The position numbers were made by a program, and so were the translations under genes. The notes under the pieces are model-generated. The model was given only the letters and a program-made list of their open reading frames with translations, was not told the DNA's origin and did not search any database. Below, piece by piece: positions 6,344-12,134 of a stretch of 12,134 bases of DNA. Origin of the DNA: an uncultured Flavobacterium sp. (GTDB lineage Bacteria > Bacteroidota > Bacteroidia > Flavobacteriales > Flavobacteriaceae); NCBI GenBank assembly GCA_945957245.1, contig CAMFLD010000035.1:1-12134 (forward strand). Reading direction: 5' to 3'. Within the stretch, counting starts at the first letter, position 1, and each line of letters starts with the position of its first letter.

Positions 6344-6373
6344 ATAAAAACAGTTTTAATTTGAAATACCCTA
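6344..6373 (-). promoter_or_regulatory. Putative ECF sigma promoter of apbE
   Basis: On the minus strand TAGGG (6373-6369) followed by TATTTC, a 15-base spacer after AGGG, then CTGTTTTTAT (6353-6344). This is one of the best copies of the shared element. It lies 15 bp before the apbE ATG. A plus-strand copy begins 24 bp away, making a divergent pair. Confidence 0.65.
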
Positions 6374-6396
6374 TTAAAATTTTTTATTTACTGATG

Positions 6397-6426
6397 TAGG
6401 GAATCTGAGCGATAAGCTGTTTTATA
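6397..6426 (+). promoter_or_regulatory. Putative ECF sigma promoter with no gene behind it
   Basis: TAGGG (6397-6401), a 15-base spacer after AGGG, then CTGTTTTATA (6417-6426). It matches the shared element but points into an intergenic stretch that ends at the terminator 6529-6561. This is the basis for the small RNA call. Confidence 0.6.
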
Positions 6427-6432
6427 GATAAG

Positions 6433-6561
6433 TGTTTCCACTGATTGATTTTTGGAAGTAATCATGAAGCAGATGCATTTGTTTTTTTAAAATTTTGAGT
6501 TTGTTTTTTTAAGTTAGGGTTTTTTGGTAAACCATCCGTAACAGCAACGGATGGTTTTTTT
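6433..6561 (+). ncRNA. Candidate small RNA of about 130 nt
   Basis: The region is bounded by a good copy of the ECF-type promoter element (6397-6426) and a strong intrinsic terminator (6529-6561) facing the same way. No gene of normal length lies between them, and the upstream neighbour apbE is on the other strand, so the terminator needs some plus-strand transcript to serve. The start near 6433 is estimated from the promoter position. An 8-codon frame (ATG 6464 to TAA 6490, MKQMHLFF) lies inside, 4 bp after a GGAAG-like stretch. It could be a leader peptide or chance. No known RNA family is recognised. Confidence 0.45.
6529..6561 (+). terminator. Strong terminator upstream of ffh
   Basis: AAACCATCCGT (6529-6539) and ACGGATGGTTT (6547-6557) form an 11-bp perfect stem with a 7-nt loop (AACAGCA), and the T run extends to 6561. 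On the minus strand no T run follows, so it acts on plus-strand transcripts. No annotated plus-strand gene precedes it. Confidence 0.85.
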
Positions 6562-6596
6562 ATTTGCCCAAATACAGAAGTTCAAAATCAAATCCT

Positions 6597-6604
6597 TAAA
6601 TTTG
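6597..6604 (+). promoter_or_regulatory. Housekeeping -7 element of ffh
   Basis: TAAATTTG is a perfect match to the Bacteroidota -7 consensus TAnnTTTG, 21 bp before the ffh ATG. I cannot see a clear -33 TTTG at 19-22 bp upstream. The nearest TTTG ends at 6566, which is too far. Confidence 0.5.
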
Positions 6605-6625
6605 CACTTCTAAAAAACAGAATCC

Positions 6626-7954
6626 ATGTTTAATAATTTAAGTGATAAACTAGATAAAGCATTCCATATACTGAAAGGACACGGTAAAATTACCGAAGTC
6701 AATGTAGCTGATACCTTAAAGGAAGTGCGTCGTGCCTTGCTTGATGCCGATGTTAATTTTAAGATAGCAAAGGATTTTACCACAAAAGTTAAGGATAAGG
6801 CTATTGGTGAAAATGTATTGACTACATTACAACCGGGCCAATTATTGGTTAAAATCGTTAAGGACGAATTAACCGAATTGATGGGAGGTGATGCCACGGG
6901 AATCAACCTTTCAGGGAATCCAACAGTTATTTTAATGTCAGGTCTTCAGGGATCAGGTAAAACGACTTTCTCGGGAAAACTGGCCAATTATCTTAAAACT
7001 AAAAAGAATAAAAAACCTCTTTTGGTTGCCTGTGATATCTATCGTCCTGCGGCGATTAACCAGTTACATGTGGTTGGAGACCAAATAGGAGTTGAGGTTT
7101 ATTCAGAACCAGAAAACAAAAATGCGGTAGCCATTGCACAAAATGCCATCCAATATGCAAAATCAAAAGGATTCAATGTCGTAATTGTCGATACAGCAGG
7201 GCGTTTGGCTATTGATGAGGAAATGATGAACGAAATTGCCAATGTGCATGCCGCTATCAAGCCTCAGGAAACGTTGTTTGTTGTTGACTCTATGACAGGT
7301 CAGGATGCTGTAAACACAGCTAAGGCTTTTAACGACCGATTGAATTTTGATGGAGTTATCCTGACCAAATTAGATGGTGACACCCGAGGTGGAGCTGCTA
7401 TTTCGATTAAATCGGTAGTTGATAAACCAATTAAATTCATCGGTACCGGAGAAAAAATGGAAGCCATTGACGTATTTTATCCATCACGTATGGCGGATAG
7501 AATTTTGGGAATGGGAGACGTTGTATCCTTAGTAGAAAGAGCTCAGGAGCAATACGATGAAGAAGAAGCAAGGAAAATCCAGAAAAAAATCGCTAAAAAC
7601 GAATTTGGTTTTGATGATTTCCTTACTCAAATCCAACAGGTAAAGAAAATGGGTAATATGAAAGACCTTATCGGAATGATACCCGGAGCCGGAAAAGCTT
7701 TGAAAGATGTTGAAATTGAAGACGATGCATTTAAACATATTGAAGCCATCATTTACTCGATGACACCTAAGGAAAGAAGTAAACCGTCTATCATTGACAT
7801 GAAAAGAAAAACCAGAATTGCAAAAGGTTCGGGAAGAAAAATTGAAGAAGTAAATCAGCTGATGAAACAATTCGACCAAATGAGCAAAATGATGAAGATG
7901 ATGCAGGGTGGAGGAGGAAAGAACCTGATGAAGATGATGGGAGGAATGAGATAA
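6626..7954 (+). CDS. ffh: Signal recognition particle protein Ffh (SRP54)
   Basis: A 442-residue GTPase of usual length that binds the SRP RNA and signal sequences of nascent membrane proteins and delivers ribosomes to FtsY at the membrane. The N domain covers about residues 1-85 (with LKEVRRALLDADVNFKI). The G domain has P-loop GLQGSGKTT (106-114), CDIYRPAA (126-133), DTAGRL (189-194) and TKLDGDTRGG (247-256), followed by GTGEK. The Met-rich M domain covers about 300-442, including MKDLIGMIPG and a tail with many Met, Gly and Lys (MSKMMKMMQGGGG, LMKMMGGMR). It is complete and shows nothing unusual. A terminator separates it from folD, a common flavobacterial neighbour. Confidence 0.98.
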   Translation: MFNNLSDKLDKAFHILKGHGKITEVNVADTLKEVRRALLDADVNFKIAKDFTTKVKDKAIGENVLTTLQPGQLLVKIVKDELTELMGGDATGINLSGNPTVILMSGLQGSGKTTFSGKLANYLKTKKNKKPLLVACDIYRPAAINQLHVVGDQIGVEVYSEPENKNAVAIAQNAIQYAKSKGFNVVIVDTAGRLAIDEEMMNEIANVHAAIKPQETLFVVDSMTGQDAVNTAKAFNDRLNFDGVILTKLDGDTRGGAAISIKSVVDKPIKFIGTGEKMEAIDVFYPSRMADRILGMGDVVSLVERAQEQYDEEEARKIQKKIAKNEFGFDDFLTQIQQVKKMGNMKDLIGMIPGAGKALKDVEIEDDAFKHIEAIIYSMTPKERSKPSIIDMKRKTRIAKGSGRKIEEVNQLMKQFDQMSKMMKMMQGGGGKNLMKMMGGMR

Positions 7955-7959
7955 TAGGT

Positions 7960-7988
7960 AAAGACGCGAGCAATTGCGTCTTTTTTTT
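7960..7988 (+). terminator. Terminator after ffh
   Basis: AAAGACGC (7960-7967) and GCGTCTTT (7976-7983) form an 8-bp stem with an 8-nt loop. The T run extends to 7988. It lies in the 56-bp gap between ffh and folD. Confidence 0.8.
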
Positions 7989-8010
7989 ATAAATAACAAC
8001 ACAATAAAAA

Positions 8011-8898
8011 ATGAAATTACTTGATGGGAAAAAGACTTCGGCAGATATCAAAAATGAAATCACAGCAGAAGTAAAAAAAATGAAGGCAAATGGGGAGAAA
8101 GTCCCGCATTTGGCTGCAGTAATTGTTGGAAATGATGGCGCCAGCTTAACGTATGTAGGCAGTAAGGTGAAAGCCTGTGAATTGGTTGGTTTTGAATCGA
8201 CGCTGATTAAAATGCCAAGTACTACATCTGAAACCGAATTACTGAAAAAAATAGCCGAACTTAATGCGGATGATACTATTGACGGATTTATCGTCCAATT
8301 GCCTTTACCCGATCAGATTGATACCCAAAAAATACTAATGGCTATTGATCCAAGTAAGGATGTTGATGGTTTTCATCCGGAAAATTTTGGTAAAATGGCT
8401 TTGGATATGTCTACTTTCATACCGGCCACTCCTTTTGGAATCCTGGAATTGCTTGAAAGGTATAATGTGGAAACCAAAGGAAAACACACCGTAGTCATCG
8501 GTCGAAGCCATATCGTAGGAAGACCAATGAGTATTCTTATGGGAAGAAAAGGCTTTCCGGGTAATTCTACAGTAACACTAACGCATAGTTATACAAAAAA
8601 TATTGCCCAGATAACCACACAGGCAGATATCATTATTACAGCTTTAGGTGTGCCCAATTACTTAAAAGCTGAAATGGTAAAAGACGGAGCGGTAGTAGTT
8701 GATGTTGGAATTACAAGGGTTGCAGATGAAAACGATACCCGGGGTTACCGTATCACAGGTGACGTAGATTTTGAAAATGTTTCCAAAAAAACATCCTATA
8801 TAACTCCGGTTCCCGGAGGAGTTGGTCCAATGACTATTGCCATGCTTCTCAAGAATACTTTATTGGCCAGAGAGCAGAAAATACTTAGACAAGAATAA
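8011..8898 (+). CDS. folD: Bifunctional methylenetetrahydrofolate dehydrogenase / methenyltetrahydrofolate cyclohydrolase
   Basis: A 295-residue cytoplasmic enzyme of usual length. It oxidises 5,10-methylene-THF with NADP+ and hydrolyses the product to 10-formyl-THF, supplying one-carbon units for purines and formyl-Met. Motifs: YVGSK with catalytic Tyr48 and Lys52, GFIVQLPLP (92-100), SKDVDGFHP with Asp119, PATPFGILELLE, nucleotide-binding VVIGRSHIVGRP (161-172), and PVPGGVGPMT (266-275). It starts 22 bp after the ffh terminator T run. No separate promoter is evident, so read-through or a weak promoter is possible. Confidence 0.98.
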   Translation: MKLLDGKKTSADIKNEITAEVKKMKANGEKVPHLAAVIVGNDGASLTYVGSKVKACELVGFESTLIKMPSTTSETELLKKIAELNADDTIDGFIVQLPLPDQIDTQKILMAIDPSKDVDGFHPENFGKMALDMSTFIPATPFGILELLERYNVETKGKHTVVIGRSHIVGRPMSILMGRKGFPGNSTVTLTHSYTKNIAQITTQADIIITALGVPNYLKAEMVKDGAVVVDVGITRVADENDTRGYRITGDVDFENVSKKTSYITPVPGGVGPMTIAMLLKNTLLAREQKILRQE

Positions 8899-8899
8899 A

Positions 8900-8935
8900 A
8901 AAATCCTGAGTGAAAGCTCAGGATTTTCTGTTTTT
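8900..8935 (+). terminator. Terminator after folD
   Basis: AAAATCCTGAG (8900-8910) and CTCAGGATTTT (8917-8927) form an 11-bp perfect stem with a 6-nt loop, followed by CTGTTTTT. The A run on the left arm gives a T run on the minus strand too, so it could also stop minus transcription from the remnant at 8934-9134. Confidence 0.85.
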
Positions 8936-9134
8936 ATTGCAGACTATTGAATCTATTGATGATAAAATCCATTTTCTTATTAAGGCTCTCGAATAGATTA
9001 TTTGGCGCTTTGATAGTGATTTCAAAGCCATTCTCATTGTTTGTCAGGTCTTGTTTGGGTTGATTTAAGTCTGCTTTTGTCTCTTCAAAGAAATAATCGT
9101 AAGAAGCTTCCAATATGACAGGCTGGTAAAAATT
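8934..9134 (-). pseudogene. 3' remnant of a gene without a start codon
   Basis: On the minus strand a frame stays open for 66 codons, ending at TAA 8936-8934. It has protein-like content: ASYDYFFEETKADL, NGFEITIKAPNNLFESLN, KKMDFIINRFNSLQ. Upstream it is closed by TAA (9137-9135), and it has no ATG except near its end, so it looks like the C-terminal piece of a lost gene. The family is not recognised. A TTG at about codon 8 could in principle start a short protein, but no ribosome site supports this. Its broken end lies close to the AT-rich three-gene unit that follows, so an insertion or deletion may have removed the 5' part. Confidence 0.45.
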
Positions 9135-9154
9135 TTATCAGTTTTTAAAAATCG

Positions 9155-9186
9155 TTTGTTCAGAATAGTTTTATGATATACATTTA
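9155..9186 (+). promoter_or_regulatory. Promoter candidate of the ABC gene unit
   Basis: TTTG (9155-9158), a 20-bp spacer, then TACATTTA (9179-9186), which has one mismatch to the Bacteroidota TTTG / TAnnTTTG pattern. It ends 23 bp before the chosen start at 9210. Confidence 0.45.
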
Positions 9187-9209
9187 ACTAATTTCTAAAT
9201 TTTCGTATT

Positions 9210-9515
9210 TTGAGTAATTCAGGTATTTTATTTAAAAAGTGGTTAAATGTTATATCTTTTTTTGAGTTTAATCTCAAAGTAAATCTTGCTGTATCAATTC
9301 TCTTTTTGATATTTGGTGATATGAAGACATTTTCATTGTGTTTTATCTCATTTGGATATTCTATAAGTTTTTTTCTAAGGGAATTGCATCCAAAAAATAA
9401 AGAATATTTATTTTACTTTAACAATGGTTTGACCAAAATGCAATTGATTATTTATTGCGGTATTTTAAATCTGATTTTCATCGGCATTATCAATTTAATT
9501 GTTTTGTTATGGTGA
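9210..9515 (+). CDS. Small membrane protein, probable partner of the ABC ATPase
   Basis: A 101-residue protein with three hydrophobic segments (about residues 24-36, 41-56 and 78-100) and a polar middle (RELHPKNKEYLFYFNNGLTKMQ). The start is uncertain. The frame has no ATG before residue 38, and a stop lies at 9189-9191, so TTG 9210 is used. This fits the promoter candidate just upstream and keeps the N-terminal part (FKKWLNVISFFEFNLK), which looks like real coding sequence. Its end overlaps the ATPase start by 7 bases, so translation is probably coupled. The length is short for an ABC permease, so it may be a dedicated subunit type or need other partners. No named family is assigned. Confidence 0.7.
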   Translation: MSNSGILFKKWLNVISFFEFNLKVNLAVSILFLIFGDMKTFSLCFISFGYSISFFLRELHPKNKEYLFYFNNGLTKMQLIIYCGILNLIFIGIINLIVLLW

Positions 9516-10174
9516 AAGATATTTTAGAAATAGATAGCGTAATAAAGTATTATGATTTAAAAAATATTTTATCAGATGTTTATCTGAAATGTGAAACAGG
9601 CGAAATTATTGGATTGCTGGGACGAAATGGCTCTGGAAAATCAACTTTATTAAAAATCATTTTTGGAATTGAAAAAGCTGAAAATAAGTTTATCAGAATC
9701 AATTATAAGGTTTTAAAATCGTCAAAGGAGCAATTTAAGAACCTGAGTTACTTAAATCAACATAGTTTTATCCCCAATCATTTTTCAGTAAGTAAGGCCA
9801 TTAATCTCTCGTTAAACAATAGAAAGAAAAAAGAGTTTTATGATGATGAGACCATAATCGGGCTGCGAAATAAAAATATTCATCAACTATCAACAGGCGA
9901 ATTGAGATATTTAGAAACAAAAATCGTTTTATTTAATGAATCTAAATTTTGTTTGCTTGATGAACCCTTAAGTGGTTTATCACCAATTTTAGCTGATAAG
10001 GTTAGCGATTTGATAAAAAAATATTCTTCCCATAAGGGAATAATTATTACAGATCATGATTACTCTACTGTTTTGAAAATTTCTAGTAAGATATTTTTAT
10101 TAAAAAATGGAAAAACCATTCCTATTACCAACCATAATTTATTAATAGATCATGGTTATCTTATAAATTTATAA
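9509..10174 (+). CDS. ABC transporter ATP-binding protein (LptB-like)
   Basis: A 221-residue ATPase starting at ATG 9509. The frame is open further upstream, but that part encodes shadow sequence of the preceding gene. Walker A is GRNGSGKST (38-46), the Q-loop Gln is Q84 (LNQ), the signature is LSTGE (127-131), Walker B is FCLLDE (147-152) and the H-loop is TDHDY with H183. Signature position 3 is Thr rather than Gly. The DEPLSGLSP and TDHD parts resemble LptB-type ATPases. All catalytic motifs are present. It overlaps the small membrane protein gene by 7 bases and is followed after 9 bp by a secreted-protein gene. Base composition is clearly more AT-rich than in ffh or folD, which suggests acquired DNA. 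The substrate is unknown. Confidence 0.92.
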   Translation: MVKDILEIDSVIKYYDLKNILSDVYLKCETGEIIGLLGRNGSGKSTLLKIIFGIEKAENKFIRINYKVLKSSKEQFKNLSYLNQHSFIPNHFSVSKAINLSLNNRKKKEFYDDETIIGLRNKNIHQLSTGELRYLETKIVLFNESKFCLLDEPLSGLSPILADKVSDLIKKYSSHKGIIITDHDYSTVLKISSKIFLLKNGKTIPITNHNLLIDHGYLINL

Positions 10175-10183
10175 AATAAGTTT

Positions 10184-10579
10184 ATGAAACTAAAATTGAT
10201 AGTATCAATGTTATTGTTTTTCTCATTAATTAATGCCCAATCCGATCTTCAAACTGCCATTAAAGGTGGAGAATTACTGCTCAATGGTTTAAGTATTTTT
10301 AGAGCTGGCAAAGACAGTAAGTCAGATAATAAATTTATTGAAAGTGTTTGTGTTAAAAACAAATTGGTAGACAAAATTACTTTCAGGATTACAGGTAAAA
10401 ATGAGGAAGGAGACGAGATTAAAAAAGAACTCGTTATCCAAAAAGACGGTAAAGAATGCCTCTTTATATTACCGAAAGGCATTTATACATATGAAGTTGT
10501 GTTGCCCAATAAAGACATTTATAAAAAAGGGGAATACAAGTTCGATGAGGAAGTAGTCATCACGATTAAGGATGATTAA
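10184..10579 (+). CDS. Secreted protein of unknown function, linked to the ABC genes
   Basis: A 131-residue protein. The signal peptide MKLKLIVSMLLFFSLINAQ is probably cut near residue 18. The mature part has a short helical start (DLQTAIKGGELLLNGLSIF) and then a beta-rich region (DKITFRITGKNEEGDEIKKELVIQKDG, ECLFILPKGIYTYEVVLPN, KGEYKFDEEVVITIKDD), resembling an Ig-like or beta-sandwich fold. There are two cysteines near the middle. I do not recognise the family. It lies 9 bp after the ATPase and before a strong terminator, so it belongs to the same transcript and may be the periplasmic partner of the transporter, or its cargo. Confidence 0.8.
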   Translation: MKLKLIVSMLLFFSLINAQSDLQTAIKGGELLLNGLSIFRAGKDSKSDNKFIESVCVKNKLVDKITFRITGKNEEGDEIKKELVIQKDGKECLFILPKGIYTYEVVLPNKDIYKKGEYKFDEEVVITIKDD

Positions 10580-10582
10580 TAA

Positions 10583-10609
10583 AAAATCCCGAGATTATCT
10601 CGGGATTTT
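10583..10609 (+). terminator. Terminator after the ABC unit (likely bidirectional)
   Basis: AAAATCCCGAGA (10583-10594) and TCTCGGGATTTT (10598-10609) form a 12-bp perfect stem. The arms give A/T runs in both directions, and the convergent lipoprotein gene ends at 10635. The 13 bases around GGATTTTCTGTTT are the same as after the folD terminator. Confidence 0.85.
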
Positions 10610-10634
10610 CTGTTTAATATATTTATTTGGATAG

Positions 10635-11600
10635 TTACAATTTTGCCAGCCAAAGTGAGGCATTCATATGCAGTCTCGAATGGGATGCCAATTCAGTCCA
10701 GCCAGGATAAAGAGTATCTCCGGTAGCACCTGTTCCGTCATCTGCAGGAGAACTGTCGCCTATTACAAACACTCTCCCAGTTCCAAATGTTGCAGTAGCA
10801 CACATGATATTAGATGTGCCTTGTGATGAACTTCCTCTCCAGATCAATCCTTGTACAGATGGATTAGCAGTAGTATTGATTGACATCGTAGCTCCGTTGG
10901 AGTATTTCAATTGGGTAACCACTCCCTGTGAACCATTTAAAATTGGGTTTGTAGTACTGCTTAATCTATTAGATGAAGTTTCAGATATATTATTTAATGT
11001 AATGCTTATTCCAAATGGATTATTCTGAACCGTATTGTTGGTCATAAGGTCGTTCCAAATCGCTGGAGAATCCCAACCATCATTATTTCTGTCAGATACC
11101 GTATGGTCAGAAATCATAAACAATCCACCTCCGTTTTGTACAAACTTCAGTATAGCTGTTTTTTCTGAAGCAGTAAATCGGGTATTCGGCTCGTCAATAA
11201 CAAAGACATCATAATTCTTTAAATCCTGAGCGCCTGTTCCTCCATAAGTAATTCCTGTTCCCGATGGTAGTGTTTCAACTGTATGCCCTAATTTAGCCAA
11301 AGCAATTCCCCATGAAGATAATGCACCCCGCCAAAAGGTTTCAGCTGTGGTAGCAGTAACATTCGATTGTGCCGGAGTTGGGAAACGTTGCGGAGAAGAA
11401 TCGGCATCAATTACCCAGTCAGCATTTCCGGCTGTTTCTGCTTTAGTAGCATCAAATAAGAATTTTTTAGGTGTTACGGCCTGTGTTTGTATTGTTGAGG
11501 TCGTTTTAGAATTGTTAGTGTCTGTTTTTTCTACATCATTGTTACAGGAAAAAACAATACCGGCCATCATGGCAATTAAAAATTTAGCTGTCAATTTCAT
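10635..11600 (-). CDS. ThuA / GATase-like secreted lipoprotein
   Basis: A 321-residue lipoprotein. Signal peptide with lipobox VFSC and lipidated Cys19. Residues 20-45 are a Ser/Thr/Asn linker. Residues 46-321 look like the Rossmann-like GATase/ThuA fold: KFLFDATKAETAGNADWVID, FWRGALSSWGIALAKLGHTVETLP, LKNYDVFVIDEPNTRFTASEKTAILKFVQNGGGLFMISDH (about 127-156), SDRNNDGWDSPAIWNDLM, and RVFVIGDSSPADDG near the end. Homologues are called putative hydrolases and have no proven substrate. The start of the gene carries the shared TAGGG element. Residues 287-293 read DDGTGAT, which happens to match the ApbE flavinylation pattern. Confidence 0.8.
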   Translation of the reverse strand: MKLTAKFLIAMMAGIVFSCNNDVEKTDTNNSKTTSTIQTQAVTPKKFLFDATKAETAGNADWVIDADSSPQRFPTPAQSNVTATTAETFWRGALSSWGIALAKLGHTVETLPSGTGITYGGTGAQDLKNYDVFVIDEPNTRFTASEKTAILKFVQNGGGLFMISDHTVSDRNNDGWDSPAIWNDLMTNNTVQNNPFGISITLNNISETSSNRLSSTTNPILNGSQGVVTQLKYSNGATMSINTTANPSVQGLIWRGSSSQGTSNIMCATATFGTGRVFVIGDSSPADDGTGATGDTLYPGWTELASHSRLHMNASLWLAKL

Positions 11601-11625
11601 TCGATTTTTTGGTTAGTTAACGAGT

Positions 11626-11656
11626 TATATAACAGCCAAATATAGGGCATACCCTA
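11626..11656 (-). promoter_or_regulatory. Putative ECF sigma promoter of the GATase-like lipoprotein
   Basis: On the minus strand TAGGG (11656-11652) followed by TATGCC, a 16-base spacer after AGGG, then CTGTTATATA (11635-11626). The spacing is one longer than in the other copies. It lies 25 bp before the ATG. A plus-strand TAGGG (11643-11647) makes a palindromic TAGGG/CCCTA arrangement here. Confidence 0.55.
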
Positions 11657-11666
11657 ACACAGAATT

Positions 11667-12083
11667 TTATTTTTTGCCGTTTTTAAACTTAATTTTTTCA
11701 ACAACAGATAGTTTTGGAGCGGGTTTCTTATTTTTAGGAGAAGAGCCTGGTTTTTTCTTAAGGTTTGTCTTAGTGTTTTCCGCTTTTACTTTTGGTTTTT
11801 CAAAGATTTTGGGCTCTATAGCAGCTTTGTTCTGCTTCAGGACATCCATTGGATTTTTAGGATTTTCTTTGGTCCCACGCAAATGGATTACCAATCCGTT
11901 AAGAAAATTACGAAGTACCTGGTCGCCACATTCCATATATTTTGGATGGTCAGCATTTCTAAAGAAATTGCCGATTTCCCCTTTGGAAATTCTGAAATCC
12001 ACCAAGTTTAATATTTCTACAATTTGGTCATCACGCAGTTGCAATGCTACCCGGAGTTTTTTAAAGATATCGTTGTTGTTCAT
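11667..12083 (-). CDS. DUF1456 (YehS-like) protein with one domain and a Lys-rich tail
   Basis: A 138-residue cytoplasmic protein. Residues 1-75 match one DUF1456 repeat (NDIFKKLRVALQLRDDQIVEIL, FRISKGEIGNFFRN, HPKYMECGDQVLRNFLNGLVIHLRG). E. coli YehS has two such repeats in about 156 residues. Here the second repeat is absent and is replaced by a disordered tail rich in Lys and Pro (about 80-138) that could bind nucleic acid (inference). The function of the family is unknown. It stands alone on its strand with its own promoter candidate. Confidence 0.85.
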   Translation of the reverse strand: MNNNDIFKKLRVALQLRDDQIVEILNLVDFRISKGEIGNFFRNADHPKYMECGDQVLRNFLNGLVIHLRGTKENPKNPMDVLKQNKAAIEPKIFEKPKVKAENTKTNLKKKPGSSPKNKKPAPKLSVVEKIKFKNGKK

Positions 12084-12095
12084 TTTTTACAGTTT

Positions 12096-12126
12096 CAAAG
12101 TTTTTTTAATCTTCAAAACAGCCAAA
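12096..12126 (-). promoter_or_regulatory. Housekeeping promoter candidate of the DUF1456 gene
   Basis: On the minus strand TTTG (12126-12123), a 19-bp spacer, then AAACTTTG (12103-12096), one mismatch to TAnnTTTG. It ends 12 bp before the ATG at 12083. Confidence 0.5.
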
Positions 12127-12134
12127 GGTAAGCC

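Noticed and set aside
6515..6544. Another TAGGG (6515-6519) just before the ffh upstream terminator
   Set aside because: At the proper spacing the sequence is TCCGTAACAG, which lies within the terminator stem and does not resemble CTGTTTTATA.
6610..8063. Several frames antisense to ffh and folD
   Set aside because: They are shadows of conserved housekeeping genes, with low-complexity products and no ribosome sites.
8921..8940. CTGTTTTTAT after the folD terminator, similar to the second half of the ECF element
   Set aside because: No TAGGG lies 15-16 bp before it. It is the terminator tail.
9455..9508. Upstream start for the ABC ATPase
   Set aside because: The extra 18 residues are out-of-frame reading of the membrane protein gene. 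ATPase family homology begins at MVKDILEIDSV.
1..12134. CRISPR array, tRNA, rRNA or insertion sequence
   Set aside because: I saw no spaced direct repeats, cloverleaf, rRNA-like stretches, transposase or terminal inverted repeats.

Overview
The window looks like chromosomal DNA from a flavobacterium (family Flavobacteriaceae or a close relative in the Bacteroidota). The evidence is AT-rich DNA, few Shine-Dalgarno sites, Bacteroidota-type promoters (TTTG plus TAnnTTTG), a type IX secretion (T9SS) C-terminal sorting domain, a DUF5777 outer-membrane barrel, and the gene pair ffh-folD.

Layout. (1) 1-1906: an ECF sigma factor on the minus strand, followed by the first 13 codons of what is probably its FecR-type anti-sigma gene. 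Divergent from these is a lipoprotein with an internal repeat, followed by a 58-residue membrane protein. (2) 2020-5328: a five-gene plus-strand operon encoding an anchored OB-fold protein, a DUF5777 barrel, a c-type cytochrome lipoprotein, a YceI protein and a DUF2271-like T9SS cargo. (3) 5327-6561: a convergent apbE (FMN transferase) gene, then an intergenic region holding a probable small RNA. (4) 6597-8935: the housekeeping genes ffh and folD, each followed by a clear terminator. (5) 8934-10609: a start-less remnant of a gene, then a markedly AT-rich three-gene unit (small membrane protein, LptB-like ABC ATPase, secreted protein). (6) 10635-12134: a ThuA/GATase-like lipoprotein and a single-domain DUF1456 protein, both on the minus strand.

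The main result is a shared promoter-like element, TAGGG-N15/16-CTGTTTTATA (with variations). It lies upstream of the sigma-linked lipoprotein (642), the redox operon (2020), apbE (6373, minus), an orphan site that leads only to a terminator (6397), and the GATase-like lipoprotein (11656, minus). A weak sixth copy overlaps the end of the sigma gene. I infer that the ECF sigma factor at 71-592 reads these sites, so the window would contain a local regulon.

The regulon members make biochemical sense together. The DUF2271-like secreted protein carries DALTGAT, a perfect match to the Dxx[S/T]GA[S/T] site that ApbE modifies covalently with FMN, and apbE is the convergent neighbour under the same promoter type. 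With a c-type cytochrome lipoprotein, a YceI (isoprenoid-binding family) protein and an outer-membrane barrel, this resembles an envelope or cell-surface electron-transfer system whose flavoprotein is exported by T9SS. The orphan promoter suggests that the same sigma factor also drives a small RNA of about 130 nt.
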